From contig JAJBVJ010000033.1 of the NCBI GenBank assembly GCA_020859875.1, positions 1 to 9,519 on the forward strand: a DNA stretch of 9,519 nt, given 5' to 3'. Positions 1-6,906 of the stretch are shown in pieces. Source of the stretch: Rikenellaceae bacterium (GTDB lineage: Bacteria > Bacteroidota > Bacteroidia > Bacteroidales > Rikenellaceae). Made by a program: the position numbers and the translations under genes. Numbering within the stretch: the first letter of the stretch is position 1; each line of letters opens with the position of its first letter. The notes under the pieces are model-generated. The model made no database searches, had not been told where the DNA came from, and worked only from the letters and a program-made list of their open reading frames with translations.

Positions 1-162
1 GGGGAACCGCTCCAGCCCGTCCCTTTTTTGCGCGTGCGCCATCCCGTCTACGGCCATAGCCGGCGGGGTGCCGTTCCCGCCGATCCTTTTGGGTTCTTTT
101 TGCCGGCGCGGCTCTTTTTCCCCCGACTTGCGGTTGTAATACCTTCCCCTGCTATTATTCAT
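1..162 (-). CDS. 5' end of a leftward gene with a basic N-terminal tail (product unknown, cut by window edge)
   Basis: The minus strand is open from the first base of the window to an ATG at 162 (54 residues) and also to an in-frame ATG at 180. I prefer 162 because a TATATTTG promoter box ends only two bases before the ATG at 180, so transcription should begin at or after that codon. The visible peptide begins MNNSRGRYYNRKSGEK and is rich in Arg, Lys, Gly and Asn, with no signal peptide or membrane segment, so it looks like a disordered nucleic-acid-binding tail. Such tails precede the S4 domain in many Bacteroidetes rRNA pseudouridine synthases, and that is my best guess, but no conserved domain is inside the window. 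It is divergent from the SUI1 gene. That it is a real gene is fairly likely; the product is not established. Confidence 0.55.
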   Translation of the reverse strand, partial: MNNSRGRYYNRKSGEKEPRRQKEPKRIGGNGTPPAMAVDGMAHAQKRDGLERFP

Positions 163-181
163 TTTATCTGTAATCGACATA

Positions 182-213
182 CAAATATAGTCCAGACGGG
201 ATGAAAGTCCAAT
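182..213 (-). promoter_or_regulatory. Bacteroidetes-type promoter for the leftward gene at the window start
   Basis: On the minus strand a TATATTTG box (189-182) matches the Bacteroidetes -7 consensus TAnnTTTG exactly. A TTGG lies 19 bases upstream, a partial match to the -33 TTTG element at the usual spacing. Predicted transcription starts near 175-178, giving a leader of about 15 bases to the ATG at 162. Confidence 0.6.
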
Positions 214-246
214 TTCTTTGTGTCTGACCGCGGGGATGTTCATATT

Positions 247-279
247 TTTCAGATATACAATTACATTTTCGTATATTTG
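247..279 (+). promoter_or_regulatory. Bacteroidetes-type promoter for the SUI1 gene
   Basis: A TATATTTG box at 272-279 matches the -7 consensus TAnnTTTG exactly and sits 19 bases before the ATG at 299. The -33 side is weak: only a T-run ending TTTC near 247-250, with a spacing of 21. This placement rules out the upstream in-frame ATG at 218 as the normal start, since that codon would lie before the transcript begins. Confidence 0.55.
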
Positions 280-298
280 CCTCGATATTTTTTGTGAT

Positions 299-643
299 AT
301 GTCAGGCAACGACTGGAAATCCAGGCTCGGGGTTGTCTTTTCCACTAACCCTGATTTCGAATACGATACCGCCGAAAAAGACGGAGGGGAGCCGCTTTTT
401 GTCTCCGGGCAGGATTTGCGCGTGTGGCTCGAGCGCCGAAAAGCGGGCAAGGTAGCCACTATCGTGCGCGGTTTCAGGGGAAGCGATGCGTCACTCAAAG
501 AGCTCGGGGCTCTTCTCAGATCGAGGTGCGGGGTGGGCGGTACGGCCAAGGACGGGGAGATACTTTTGCAGGGTGATTTCCGCGACCGGGTTATTTCCAT
601 ATTGTGCGAGGAGGGATATAAGGTTAAAAAAGCGGGCGGATGA
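299..643 (+). CDS. yciH: SUI1/YciH-family translation initiation factor
   Basis: The 114-residue product is a bacterial SUI1 (eIF1-like) protein. Family members bind the small ribosomal subunit and are thought to influence start-codon fidelity; the bacterial role is only partly known. Residues 1-45 are a variable arm, and the SUI1 domain runs from about 46 to 113. Its hallmarks are visible: the basic KVATIVRGFRG stretch (51-61), CGVGGTAKDGEI (77-88), QGD (91-93) and a GYKVKKAGG ending. Length fits the family. I chose the ATG at 299 over the in-frame ATG at 218 because the intervening residues are hydrophobic and unlike the family, and because a -7 box lies between the two. The stop overlaps the next start as ATGA, implying co-transcription and possibly translational coupling. 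The symbol follows the E. coli homologue. Confidence 0.93.
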   Translation: MSGNDWKSRLGVVFSTNPDFEYDTAEKDGGEPLFVSGQDLRVWLERRKAGKVATIVRGFRGSDASLKELGALLRSRCGVGGTAKDGEILLQGDFRDRVISILCEEGYKVKKAGG

Positions 644-3531
644 GGGCCTCGGGTAATCTTATCGCGGCAACCCTTTTTGCCTTGTCGATGGTTTGCCAAC
701 CGGTTTGCGCCCAATACTTCGATTGGGGACAGGAGCCCGCATCGGTCAAGTGGAACCGCATCGATGCCGACAACGGCCCCATAGTCTTCCCGGATTACTA
801 TCAAAGGCAGGCACTCCGCCTTATTAACTATATGGATTCGGTCCGCGACCAGGTATCCTACGGGTTCCGCCACGAACCTATGAAGCTCCCTCTACTCATT
901 CATACACAGAATTTTTCGCCCAACGGGGTGGTGATGCTCGCTCCGGGGAGGATGGAATTCATACTTACACCCCCGGCCTCCACCTTTGCCATGCCCTGGC
1001 ACAAGCAGCTGGCCGTGCATGAATTCCGCCATGCGGTGCAGTATAACAATGTAAACCGCAGTTTTGTCAGGGTACTGGGCTATATCCTTGGCCAGCAGGG
1101 ATCGCTGGTAGGTGTGGGACAGCTCCCTTTCTGGATGATAGAGGGTGACGCCGTGCTGACCGAGACACAATTCTCGACCTTCGGCCGCGGAATGCAGCCC
1201 TCGATGACCCTGGATTATCGCCGTCTGGCAGCGGAAGGGGTGAGATACCGCCCCGATAAGTATTTCAGCGGTTCGTTCAAAGACAACATCCCCGACCACT
1301 ATACGATCGGTTACCATATGGTTTCGTATACGTGGGATAAATACGAACGAAATATATGGAACCAAGTCGCGTGGTATAATTCCCGCAATCCATACGTTAT
1401 ATTTCCGACGAAAAGGGCATTAAAGATATTTTATAAAACATCCGGAACAAAACTGCTCGGGGAAACACTGGAGAGACTCGAAGCGCATTGGGAAAATCTG
1501 CCCGACCAGGAAGATTCCGCCGAGGTGATCCTCACGAAAACAACCTCTTTTACCACATACACTACCCCCGTTCCGGACGGGCAGGGCGCTATTTATGCCC
1601 TCAAAACCGACCTCGACCGGACGACACGGCTCGTAAAAGTCAATGCGGCCTCGGGCGTCGAGACAAGGCTGGCCAATCTGGGGGAGGTAAATACCGGCCT
1701 TGTAAGGGTGGGGGATAAGTTGTGGTGGACGGAATACCGCCAGAGCACCTTCTGGGAGCAGAGGGTCAATTCCCAGCTTCGATATTACGATCTTGGTACG
1801 GGAAGACAGGGTTCGGTAAGAAGCGCAAACCAAGCCATGTTTCCCACCGAGTCGCGCGAAGGCGGCAGACCGGCATATATAGAATACGACCGTACCGGGT
1901 TTTACTCGATCGTAACACCGTCGTTCCGCTACGAACTGCCCGATACCCTTTCGGTACACGGATTTTCCTACGACCGGGCTACGGACGCATACTATTTCCT
2001 GGCTCTTAGCGACTGCGGGATGTGGATAGGCACCCCGAACGAGAAGACCCGGGTTGCGGATATTTTTATGGTCACCCCGCCGACCTATGCCGCTCTTTCC
2101 GACCTGCGGACATCGGAGGGTAAACTGTATTATACATCGATAGTTACCGGACGTGACGAGGCCCATATGTTCGATCCGGCCGAGGGAAAGAATTACAGGC
2201 TTACCACCTCCCGGTTCGGTTCCTTCTCACCGGCACCGGTTCCCGGCAGCGGGGATATTGCCGTCACTACATACACCTTTGACGGTTATATGCTGGCCAT
2301 GCAAAAAGGGTCGACCTCACCGATGGCAGAAATACCGGCCGATGCCGCGCCCGTCAATTTGTTCAATCCCGCAAAGGTCGAATGGGAAGTGATGAATATA
2401 GATACGGTCAAACTCGGAAGCAGCGATAAGGGGCGGGAGTTCAAACGGTACCGGAAATTCCCGCACCAGTTCCGGTTCCACAGCTGGTCTCCCTTCTGGT
2501 TCGATCCGGAAAGCCTCCTGGAAGAGGACAGGCTGAACGTTTATATAGGAGCTACGGCTTTTTCGCAAAACCTTCTTAACTCCACGGTAACAACCCTCGG
2601 ATATAGATATACCGACCGCGGATCCCTTTTCAATGCCGGACTAAATTTTTACGGTTTGCCGGTGAAATTTGCCGTCGATGCCGAGTACGGAACCATGTCG
2701 CAGTCGGTTTCCATCCCCTCGAACGTCATCATCCTGGGGGGACTTCCACTTAAAAACCATTTCCGAATTTATGGCAGGGCATATCTTCCCCTACTGCTGG
2801 CCTCGGGCTACAATATCCGGTGGCTTACCCCTTCGTTCGACGTTGAACACCAGAATGTCTATTACTATAAACCGAGCACCGACAACCGTTTCCATTCCGG
2901 TGCGGGCATACAGAAATTCCGGTTCAGTCTTACCTATACGGAGAACGTGAGGATGGCGCACCGCGACTTTCTGCCCAGATTCGGCTACGCTGTTCGCCTT
3001 TCAAACACTTTTACCCCTCTGAACGATTACTACGGCGGGATTGCGAGTCTATACGGGAGGGTATATCTCCCCGGCCTTCTTCCCCACAACAGCCTGATGA
3101 TCCGGGGGGCACTGCAGAAACAGGGTACCGCATTATACAATTTTCGTCAAAAGGATATATTTCCCCGCGGTGCACATTATTCGGTGGCTCCCGACCGCTA
3201 CGGCGCATTCGCAGTCGATTACCAATTCCCGTTCTGGTACCCTGACGGGGGTATAAACTCGGTAGTATACTTCAAGCGCATCCGCGCCAATATATTTTAC
3301 GACCGCGCCCGCTTCAGGCATGTAAGCGGTACGTGGGATGCGGCCAACAAGAAGGTGACCATCACGGGAAAACAGTGGGGCGGCATTTATTCATATGGAT
3401 TGGAGCTTACTTTCGACATCGTGCCGTTCCGTCTCCCTGCAAATACCGATACTTCATTCACATTGTCGGTATACAGGCCCAGCGACCATAGCAAACCCGT
3501 TTTCGGTGCAGGGCTGGTTTTGCCCCTTTAA
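640..3531 (+). CDS. Exported HExxH-domain protein with propeller-like middle and C-terminal outer-membrane beta-barrel
   Basis: This 963-residue protein starts with a type I signal peptide (hydrophobic core about 7-18, likely cleavage after VCA at 22-24, before QYFDWG). An HEFRH zinc motif lies at 127-131, and the WMIEGDA segment offers E168 as third ligand, the pattern of gluzincin / peptidase-MA-like folds. Residues about 295-557 have repeated short strands with aspartate turns, as in TolB-like or DPP4-like propellers. From about 628 to the end, alternating aromatic and small residues (for example YIGATAF, LGYRYTD) indicate a transmembrane barrel. I recognise the overall layout (YFDxGQ-P near the N-terminus, the HExxH, then FRFHSW before the barrel) as a Bacteroidetes family usually annotated as hypothetical or TolB-like. 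It should sit in the outer membrane; protease activity and target are inferred, not shown. It overlaps the SUI1 stop by four bases. Confidence 0.85.
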   Translation: MRASGNLIAATLFALSMVCQPVCAQYFDWGQEPASVKWNRIDADNGPIVFPDYYQRQALRLINYMDSVRDQVSYGFRHEPMKLPLLIHTQNFSPNGVVMLAPGRMEFILTPPASTFAMPWHKQLAVHEFRHAVQYNNVNRSFVRVLGYILGQQGSLVGVGQLPFWMIEGDAVLTETQFSTFGRGMQPSMTLDYRRLAAEGVRYRPDKYFSGSFKDNIPDHYTIGYHMVSYTWDKYERNIWNQVAWYNSRNPYVIFPTKRALKIFYKTSGTKLLGETLERLEAHWENLPDQEDSAEVILTKTTSFTTYTTPVPDGQGAIYALKTDLDRTTRLVKVNAASGVETRLANLGEVNTGLVRVGDKLWWTEYRQSTFWEQRVNSQLRYYDLGTGRQGSVRSANQAMFPTESREGGRPAYIEYDRTGFYSIVTPSFRYELPDTLSVHGFSYDRATDAYYFLALSDCGMWIGTPNEKTRVADIFMVTPPTYAALSDLRTSEGKLYYTSIVTGRDEAHMFDPAEGKNYRLTTSRFGSFSPAPVPGSGDIAVTTYTFDGYMLAMQKGSTSPMAEIPADAAPVNLFNPAKVEWEVMNIDTVKLGSSDKGREFKRYRKFPHQFRFHSWSPFWFDPESLLEEDRLNVYIGATAFSQNLLNSTVTTLGYRYTDRGSLFNAGLNFYGLPVKFAVDAEYGTMSQSVSIPSNVIILGGLPLKNHFRIYGRAYLPLLLASGYNIRWLTPSFDVEHQNVYYYKPSTDNRFHSGAGIQKFRFSLTYTENVRMAHRDFLPRFGYAVRLSNTFTPLNDYYGGIASLYGRVYLPGLLPHNSLMIRGALQKQGTALYNFRQKDIFPRGAHYSVAPDRYGAFAVDYQFPFWYPDGGINSVVYFKRIRANIFYDRARFRHVSGTWDAANKKVTITGKQWGGIYSYGLELTFDIVPFRLPANTDTSFTLSVYRPSDHSKPVFGAGLVLPL

Positions 3532-4042
3532 AGGCGTAAACGAATTATTCGGACATCGGGGGAGATAAAACTCATTATATCCGTTCTGGCCAAATCCTTC
3601 AGTGCCCTCTTCTACAACGGGATCTTTTTCTTTATTTTCATGTAAATTTTTGCGATTATGGGGGTATCTCTGTTAGGCTTCCCGATCCCGCAACACTTCC
3701 CGCTGACAAGCTGGAACGATACGAACAGCTCATGGTCGAAGCGCCGCACGCTCCGGAAGTATCGCCCGACCCTTACGGGTCGCTCGGGGAGCTATGTTTA
3801 CACTTTTCCGTGCCCTTACCGGGAGGACGGTACGGACCTGCGCTACAACTTAATCCGGGCATCACAACTCGATCTGGTGCCGACGTCCACCTTTGCCATT
3901 ACATCTTTCATGTCGTCTGGTTCATATTGTAGGCATTCCTTCTGCTCAACCTCGTCGTTGGAGCGATAGTTAACAGCAGACGCGACAGCAGGAAGAGAAC
4001 GCCCTCGAGGACTACGACCCCGTACTGCCCGACGAGCAGTAA
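3532..4042 (+). pseudogene. Remnant of a voltage-gated cation channel (ion-transport family), C-terminal half
   Basis: No single frame is open, but joined frames read as the S4-S5 to C-terminal part of an ion-transport (PF00520-type) channel. Frame 1 from 3532 gives RRKRIIR and LAKSFSALFYNGIFFFIFM (S4-S5 linker and S5), a TAA at 3643, then IFAIMGVSLLG. Reading moves to the frame of 3681 (DPATLPADKLERYEQLM, then DPYGSLGE), a likely extracellular turret. It returns to frame 1 for the pore-loop-like REDGTDLRYNL (about 3820-3852), where family members have GEDW. It shifts again for HVVWFIL, a TAG at 3930, and AFLLLNLVVGAIVNS (S6). A last shift at about 3975 gives QTRQQEENALEDYDP, ending in TAA at 4040-4042. 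The voltage-sensor segments S1-S3 are absent. Two stops and at least four frame changes make this a dead gene unless the sequence here is poor. Confidence 0.8.
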
Positions 4043-4082
4043 AAATATAAAAGCCCCGGGTTACCGGGGCTTTTATATTTTT
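4041..4082. terminator. Bidirectional intrinsic terminator
   Basis: Two 19-base arms (4041-4059 and 4064-4082) are perfect reverse complements around a GTTA loop. The stem has a GCCCCGG core next to the loop and an A-tract on the left matched by a T-tract on the right, so on either strand the transcript gives a GC-rich hairpin followed by U residues. It lies between convergent units: the channel remnant (its stop overlaps the left arm) and the GH57 gene, whose stop codon is nine bases away. Confidence 0.93.
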
Positions 4083-4091
4083 ATCCGTAGG

Positions 4092-5408
4092 TTATACGAG
4101 GACGGAGGCTTTCTTCGAACTGTTCTTTTTCCTGCACGAATTTCCGCTGAGAAGACCCGATGCGGTCTCGCATGATTTGCCGTTGGCTTTCTTCGGTGCC
4201 TGTAACGATTCCTGGCGCTCCTGCTTTTTCTTGTCGATCTCGATGGCAAAGTCACTCAGCACATTCATGTAATTTATGAAGGCTTCGTAACTCGAATCGT
4301 AGGGGTTGAAATAGCTGTGCACATCGCCGTCCGAAAGCCATTTGGTCGCCATATAGTAGAAGTGGTCGGAAGTCTGCATAAAGTCCCAGACATGATCGAT
4401 TCCCGGATCGTCGAGCAGTTTTACTCCGTCGCGCAGATCATACAGTTTATGGAAGGCTTCGTTCTGGAGTTCGTTGCCGAGCCAGGCCGTGATGTCGCGC
4501 TCCTCGTCGGCCCATGACATGGCATGGGGAGAGGAAAGCACAGCAACGGGCGGATGGGCCTCCGCGGCTTCGGAAACGGTTGCGAACCGGAGCTTACCGG
4601 TAGCGAGAGCTGCCGCAGGCAGGAAGGCCATGAAGTCGAAGATTCCCGTATCGGCATTCTGGTGCTCACCGAAAGTCTCGTAATCCATGAAAAGGTTTAC
4701 CACCTCGCCGGGAACATTGTCGTTGGTGATCCATGAGATGTATTTATCTACCATCAGAGGCCACTGATCCCATACCCGGTCGGAAAAGCGAAAGGCTATA
4801 TCGTCGCTTAGTTTATAATTTCTCAGCAGCAGCCGCAGTTTCTGGTCGATCGCATTGCAGTAGGTGAAGTTGGGACTTTTCCAGCCCAGGATATGCTTGG
4901 CACCTTCCGCAAGCATGGTCTTGAAGCCGAGCCGGGCTACGGTGGCACCTATCTCGTCGGAATAGATAAGCTCCGTATTGCGGAATGCTGTGGGCCGCTG
5001 GCCGAATTCCCTTTCGATGAGTTCCGAATGCCTCTGTATCTGTTCGATGAATTCCTGCTCGTTGACGAGCGAAGCCAGCGAGTGGTCGTAAGTCTCGCAA
5101 AGGAATTCCACACACCCGGTGGCGGCGAGCTTTTTGAAGCTCTCCAGTACCTCTGGAACGCTCGTTTTAAACTGTTCTATTGCCAGGCCCGTGATCGAAA
5201 AGCTAACCTTGAATTTACCTTTATGTTCATTTATCGATTTCAGAAGGAGTGCGTTCATCGGGAGGTAGCATCTTTGAGCAACCTGCTTAATAATGGTGCT
5301 GTTGGCTACATCGTCGAGGTAATAGTGATCCCGGCCCATATTGAAAAACCGGTATTTTTTCAACCTCATAGGCTGGTGTACCTGGAAATAGAAACAGAGG
5401 GTCTTCAT
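4092..5408 (-). CDS. Glycoside hydrolase family 57 alpha-amylase-like protein
   Basis: The 438-residue cytoplasmic protein (no signal peptide) is a GH57 member acting on alpha-glucan, by hydrolysis or possibly branching/transfer. The first conserved region is the N-terminal FQVHQP (8-13, H11). The likely nucleophile is E146 in AFRNTELIY, and the likely acid/base is D242 in FMDYETFGEHQ, so both catalytic positions appear intact. That matters because some Bacteroides relatives have been described as alpha-amylase-like proteins with substituted catalytic residues. The catalytic barrel and helical region end at about residue 390; beyond it is a 47-residue tail rich in Lys, Ser and Asn with two Cys, probably disordered. 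It is the last gene of the leftward operon, 93 bases after the GT4 gene, and is followed by the terminator at 4041-4082. The exact reaction cannot be fixed from sequence. Confidence 0.9.
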   Translation of the reverse strand: MKTLCFYFQVHQPMRLKKYRFFNMGRDHYYLDDVANSTIIKQVAQRCYLPMNALLLKSINEHKGKFKVSFSITGLAIEQFKTSVPEVLESFKKLAATGCVEFLCETYDHSLASLVNEQEFIEQIQRHSELIEREFGQRPTAFRNTELIYSDEIGATVARLGFKTMLAEGAKHILGWKSPNFTYCNAIDQKLRLLLRNYKLSDDIAFRFSDRVWDQWPLMVDKYISWITNDNVPGEVVNLFMDYETFGEHQNADTGIFDFMAFLPAAALATGKLRFATVSEAAEAHPPVAVLSSPHAMSWADEERDITAWLGNELQNEAFHKLYDLRDGVKLLDDPGIDHVWDFMQTSDHFYYMATKWLSDGDVHSYFNPYDSSYEAFINYMNVLSDFAIEIDKKKQERQESLQAPKKANGKSCETASGLLSGNSCRKKNSSKKASVLV

Positions 5409-5466
5409 AGCGGTGGTGTTATATTATTTATATTTTCTGTCGGTTATGTCGCTTTTCGGGATTGCA

Positions 5467-5499
5467 GCAAAGGTGATCGTCCCGGCTCGGAACCTTTGC
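5467..5499 (-). other. Inverted repeat between the GT4 and GH57 genes
   Basis: GCAAAGGT (5467-5474) and ACCTTTGC (5492-5499) are perfect 8-base complements separated by 17 bases. It starts three bases after the GT4 stop in the transcribed strand. There is no following U-run, so it is more likely an mRNA-stabilising or processing hairpin, or chance, than a terminator. Confidence 0.35.
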
Positions 5500-5501
5500 G
5501 G

Positions 5502-6797
5502 TTACCGGCTGATTACCGACTGGTAAACTTCCTTTACCTTGGCTGCCGCATTGTCCCATTTCAGCCCGGTCACTTCTTCGAGCCCCTTGCGGGCAAACAT
5601 CGTTCCGAGGGCTGGATATTGCACCAGGGCGTATATTGCGTCGGCCATGGCATCCACATCCCAATAGTCTACTTTAACGGCATAGTCGAGCACTTCGGCC
5701 ACCCCGGATTGCTTCGATATTATCACGGGAACGTTGGACTTCATCGCCTCGAGCGGACTGATACCGAAGGGTTCGCTCACCGACGGCATGACGTAAACGT
5801 CGCTCATCGAAAACATTTTCTGCACGTCGTCTCCCTTCAGAAAACCGGTGAAATGAAACTTGTCGGCGATGCCGAGCTTGGCCACACGGCGGATCACGTG
5901 GTTCATCATATCCCCGCTTCCGGCCATCACGAACCGCACGTTGTCCAGCTTTTTAAGGACTTTTGCCGCAGCCTCCACAAAGTAGTCGGGGCCCTTCTGG
6001 TAGGTTATCCTGCCCAGGAAGGTAACTATCTTGTCTTTCACGCCACGCTCGGCTTCGGCACCGTCGTTCGGAGCGAAGGCCACCGCATTATGGACGGTTA
6101 CCACCTTATCTTCAGGGATGCCGTATTTTTCGATCACGATATTGCGCGTCAGGTTGCTCACGGCGATAACCTTGTCCGCCGCACTCATGCCGCCCCTTTC
6201 AAGGTCGTAGACCTGACGGTTTACATTCTCGCCGCTGCGGTCGAACTCGGTTGCGTGCATATGCACCACGAGGGGTTTCCCCGAGACCGTTTTGGCGGCT
6301 ATGCCGGCATAGTAGGTGAGCCAGTCGTGGGCATGTATTACGTCGAATTGCCCGTCGAGCTCCCGGGCCACCTCGGCAGCCACGACGGCATACCGGGCTA
6401 CCTCTTCCATGAGATTGGCACCGTATTTCCCAGAGAAATTGTACCGCTCACGCCAAACGTCGCCGGGGATATGCATTCCGGGGCGTTGCTCGGTATATTT
6501 TTTCATTTGTATCTCGAAATCTTCGGGCGAGATGTAAGGTACCATGTTGGAGTCTATATGGATGAAGGAGAGGTTTTCGGGTAGAATATCCCTGCCGGCG
6601 CTCCCGTATAGCGCTTCCACGTCGCTGGCGCTAACAACCCGGACAAAACGCTGGTCTTCGTCGCCGTAGGCGTGCGGCATAACGAAGGTGACTTTGACCC
6701 CGTTGTTGGCCAGACCCCTGGTCAATCCATAGCAGGCAGTACCCAATCCTCCTGCGATATGCGGTGGAAATTCCCATCCGAACATTAATACCCTCAT
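5502..6797 (-). CDS. GT4-family glycosyltransferase, probable glycogen synthase
   Basis: The 431-residue protein has the two-domain GT-B layout. The N-terminal domain opens with MFGWEFPPHIAGGLGTACYGL (4-24), whose GG at 16-17 matches the nucleotide-sugar loop of glycogen-synthase-like enzymes. HAHDWL (155-160) is a typical acceptor-side motif. The C-terminal domain begins at about 257 with TFLGRITYQKG and carries the EX7E motif SEPFGISPLEAM (E342 and E350), which contacts the donor sugar nucleotide. No signal peptide or membrane segment is seen, so it should be cytoplasmic. Its place between debranching enzyme and GH57 protein argues for a role in extending alpha-1,4-glucan from UDP- or ADP-glucose; the donor cannot be told from sequence. 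The start follows the debranching gene by 109 bases with no clear promoter of its own. An unrelated GT4 role (cell-surface glycan) is less likely given the neighbours. Confidence 0.9.
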   Translation of the reverse strand: MRVLMFGWEFPPHIAGGLGTACYGLTRGLANNGVKVTFVMPHAYGDEDQRFVRVVSASDVEALYGSAGRDILPENLSFIHIDSNMVPYISPEDFEIQMKKYTEQRPGMHIPGDVWRERYNFSGKYGANLMEEVARYAVVAAEVARELDGQFDVIHAHDWLTYYAGIAAKTVSGKPLVVHMHATEFDRSGENVNRQVYDLERGGMSAADKVIAVSNLTRNIVIEKYGIPEDKVVTVHNAVAFAPNDGAEAERGVKDKIVTFLGRITYQKGPDYFVEAAAKVLKKLDNVRFVMAGSGDMMNHVIRRVAKLGIADKFHFTGFLKGDDVQKMFSMSDVYVMPSVSEPFGISPLEAMKSNVPVIISKQSGVAEVLDYAVKVDYWDVDAMADAIYALVQYPALGTMFARKGLEEVTGLKWDNAAAKVKEVYQSVISR

Positions 6798-6906
6798 AAT
6801 GTATGATCCCGTTATTTGTAACGTAGTAAGTTTCCCCCTTTATTTTTCGCAATAAATACTCCAAATTCCGTGAAGTGCGGGGTTTTATGTTAAAGGCGAC
6901 GTAAAC

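Noticed and set aside
218..298. Upstream in-frame extension of the SUI1 protein
   Set aside because: The extra 27 residues are hydrophobic and Cys/Phe-rich, unlike the family, and the promoter box at 272-279 lies within them.
1420..2166. 248-residue minus-strand frame inside the barrel-protein gene
   Set aside because: It lies wholly within a well-supported gene, has no family features and no promoter; treated as a shadow.
3658..3969. 103-residue plus-strand frame as an independent small gene
   Set aside because: Only parts of it resemble channel segments, and the rest of the channel lies in other frames, so it is a fragment of the pseudogene rather than a separate gene.
4893..6584. 563-residue open frame on the plus strand, antisense to the GH57 and GT4 genes
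   Set aside because: It crosses two genes with strong family motifs on the other strand; its product is His- and Gly-rich with no recognisable domain, as expected for the mirror of real codons.
6798..6906. Internal promoter or terminator between the debranching-enzyme and GT4 genes
   Set aside because: A TTTG is present on the minus strand, but the sequence 19 bases downstream (TAAAGGGG) does not fit the -7 box, and no GC-rich stem with a U-run is seen.
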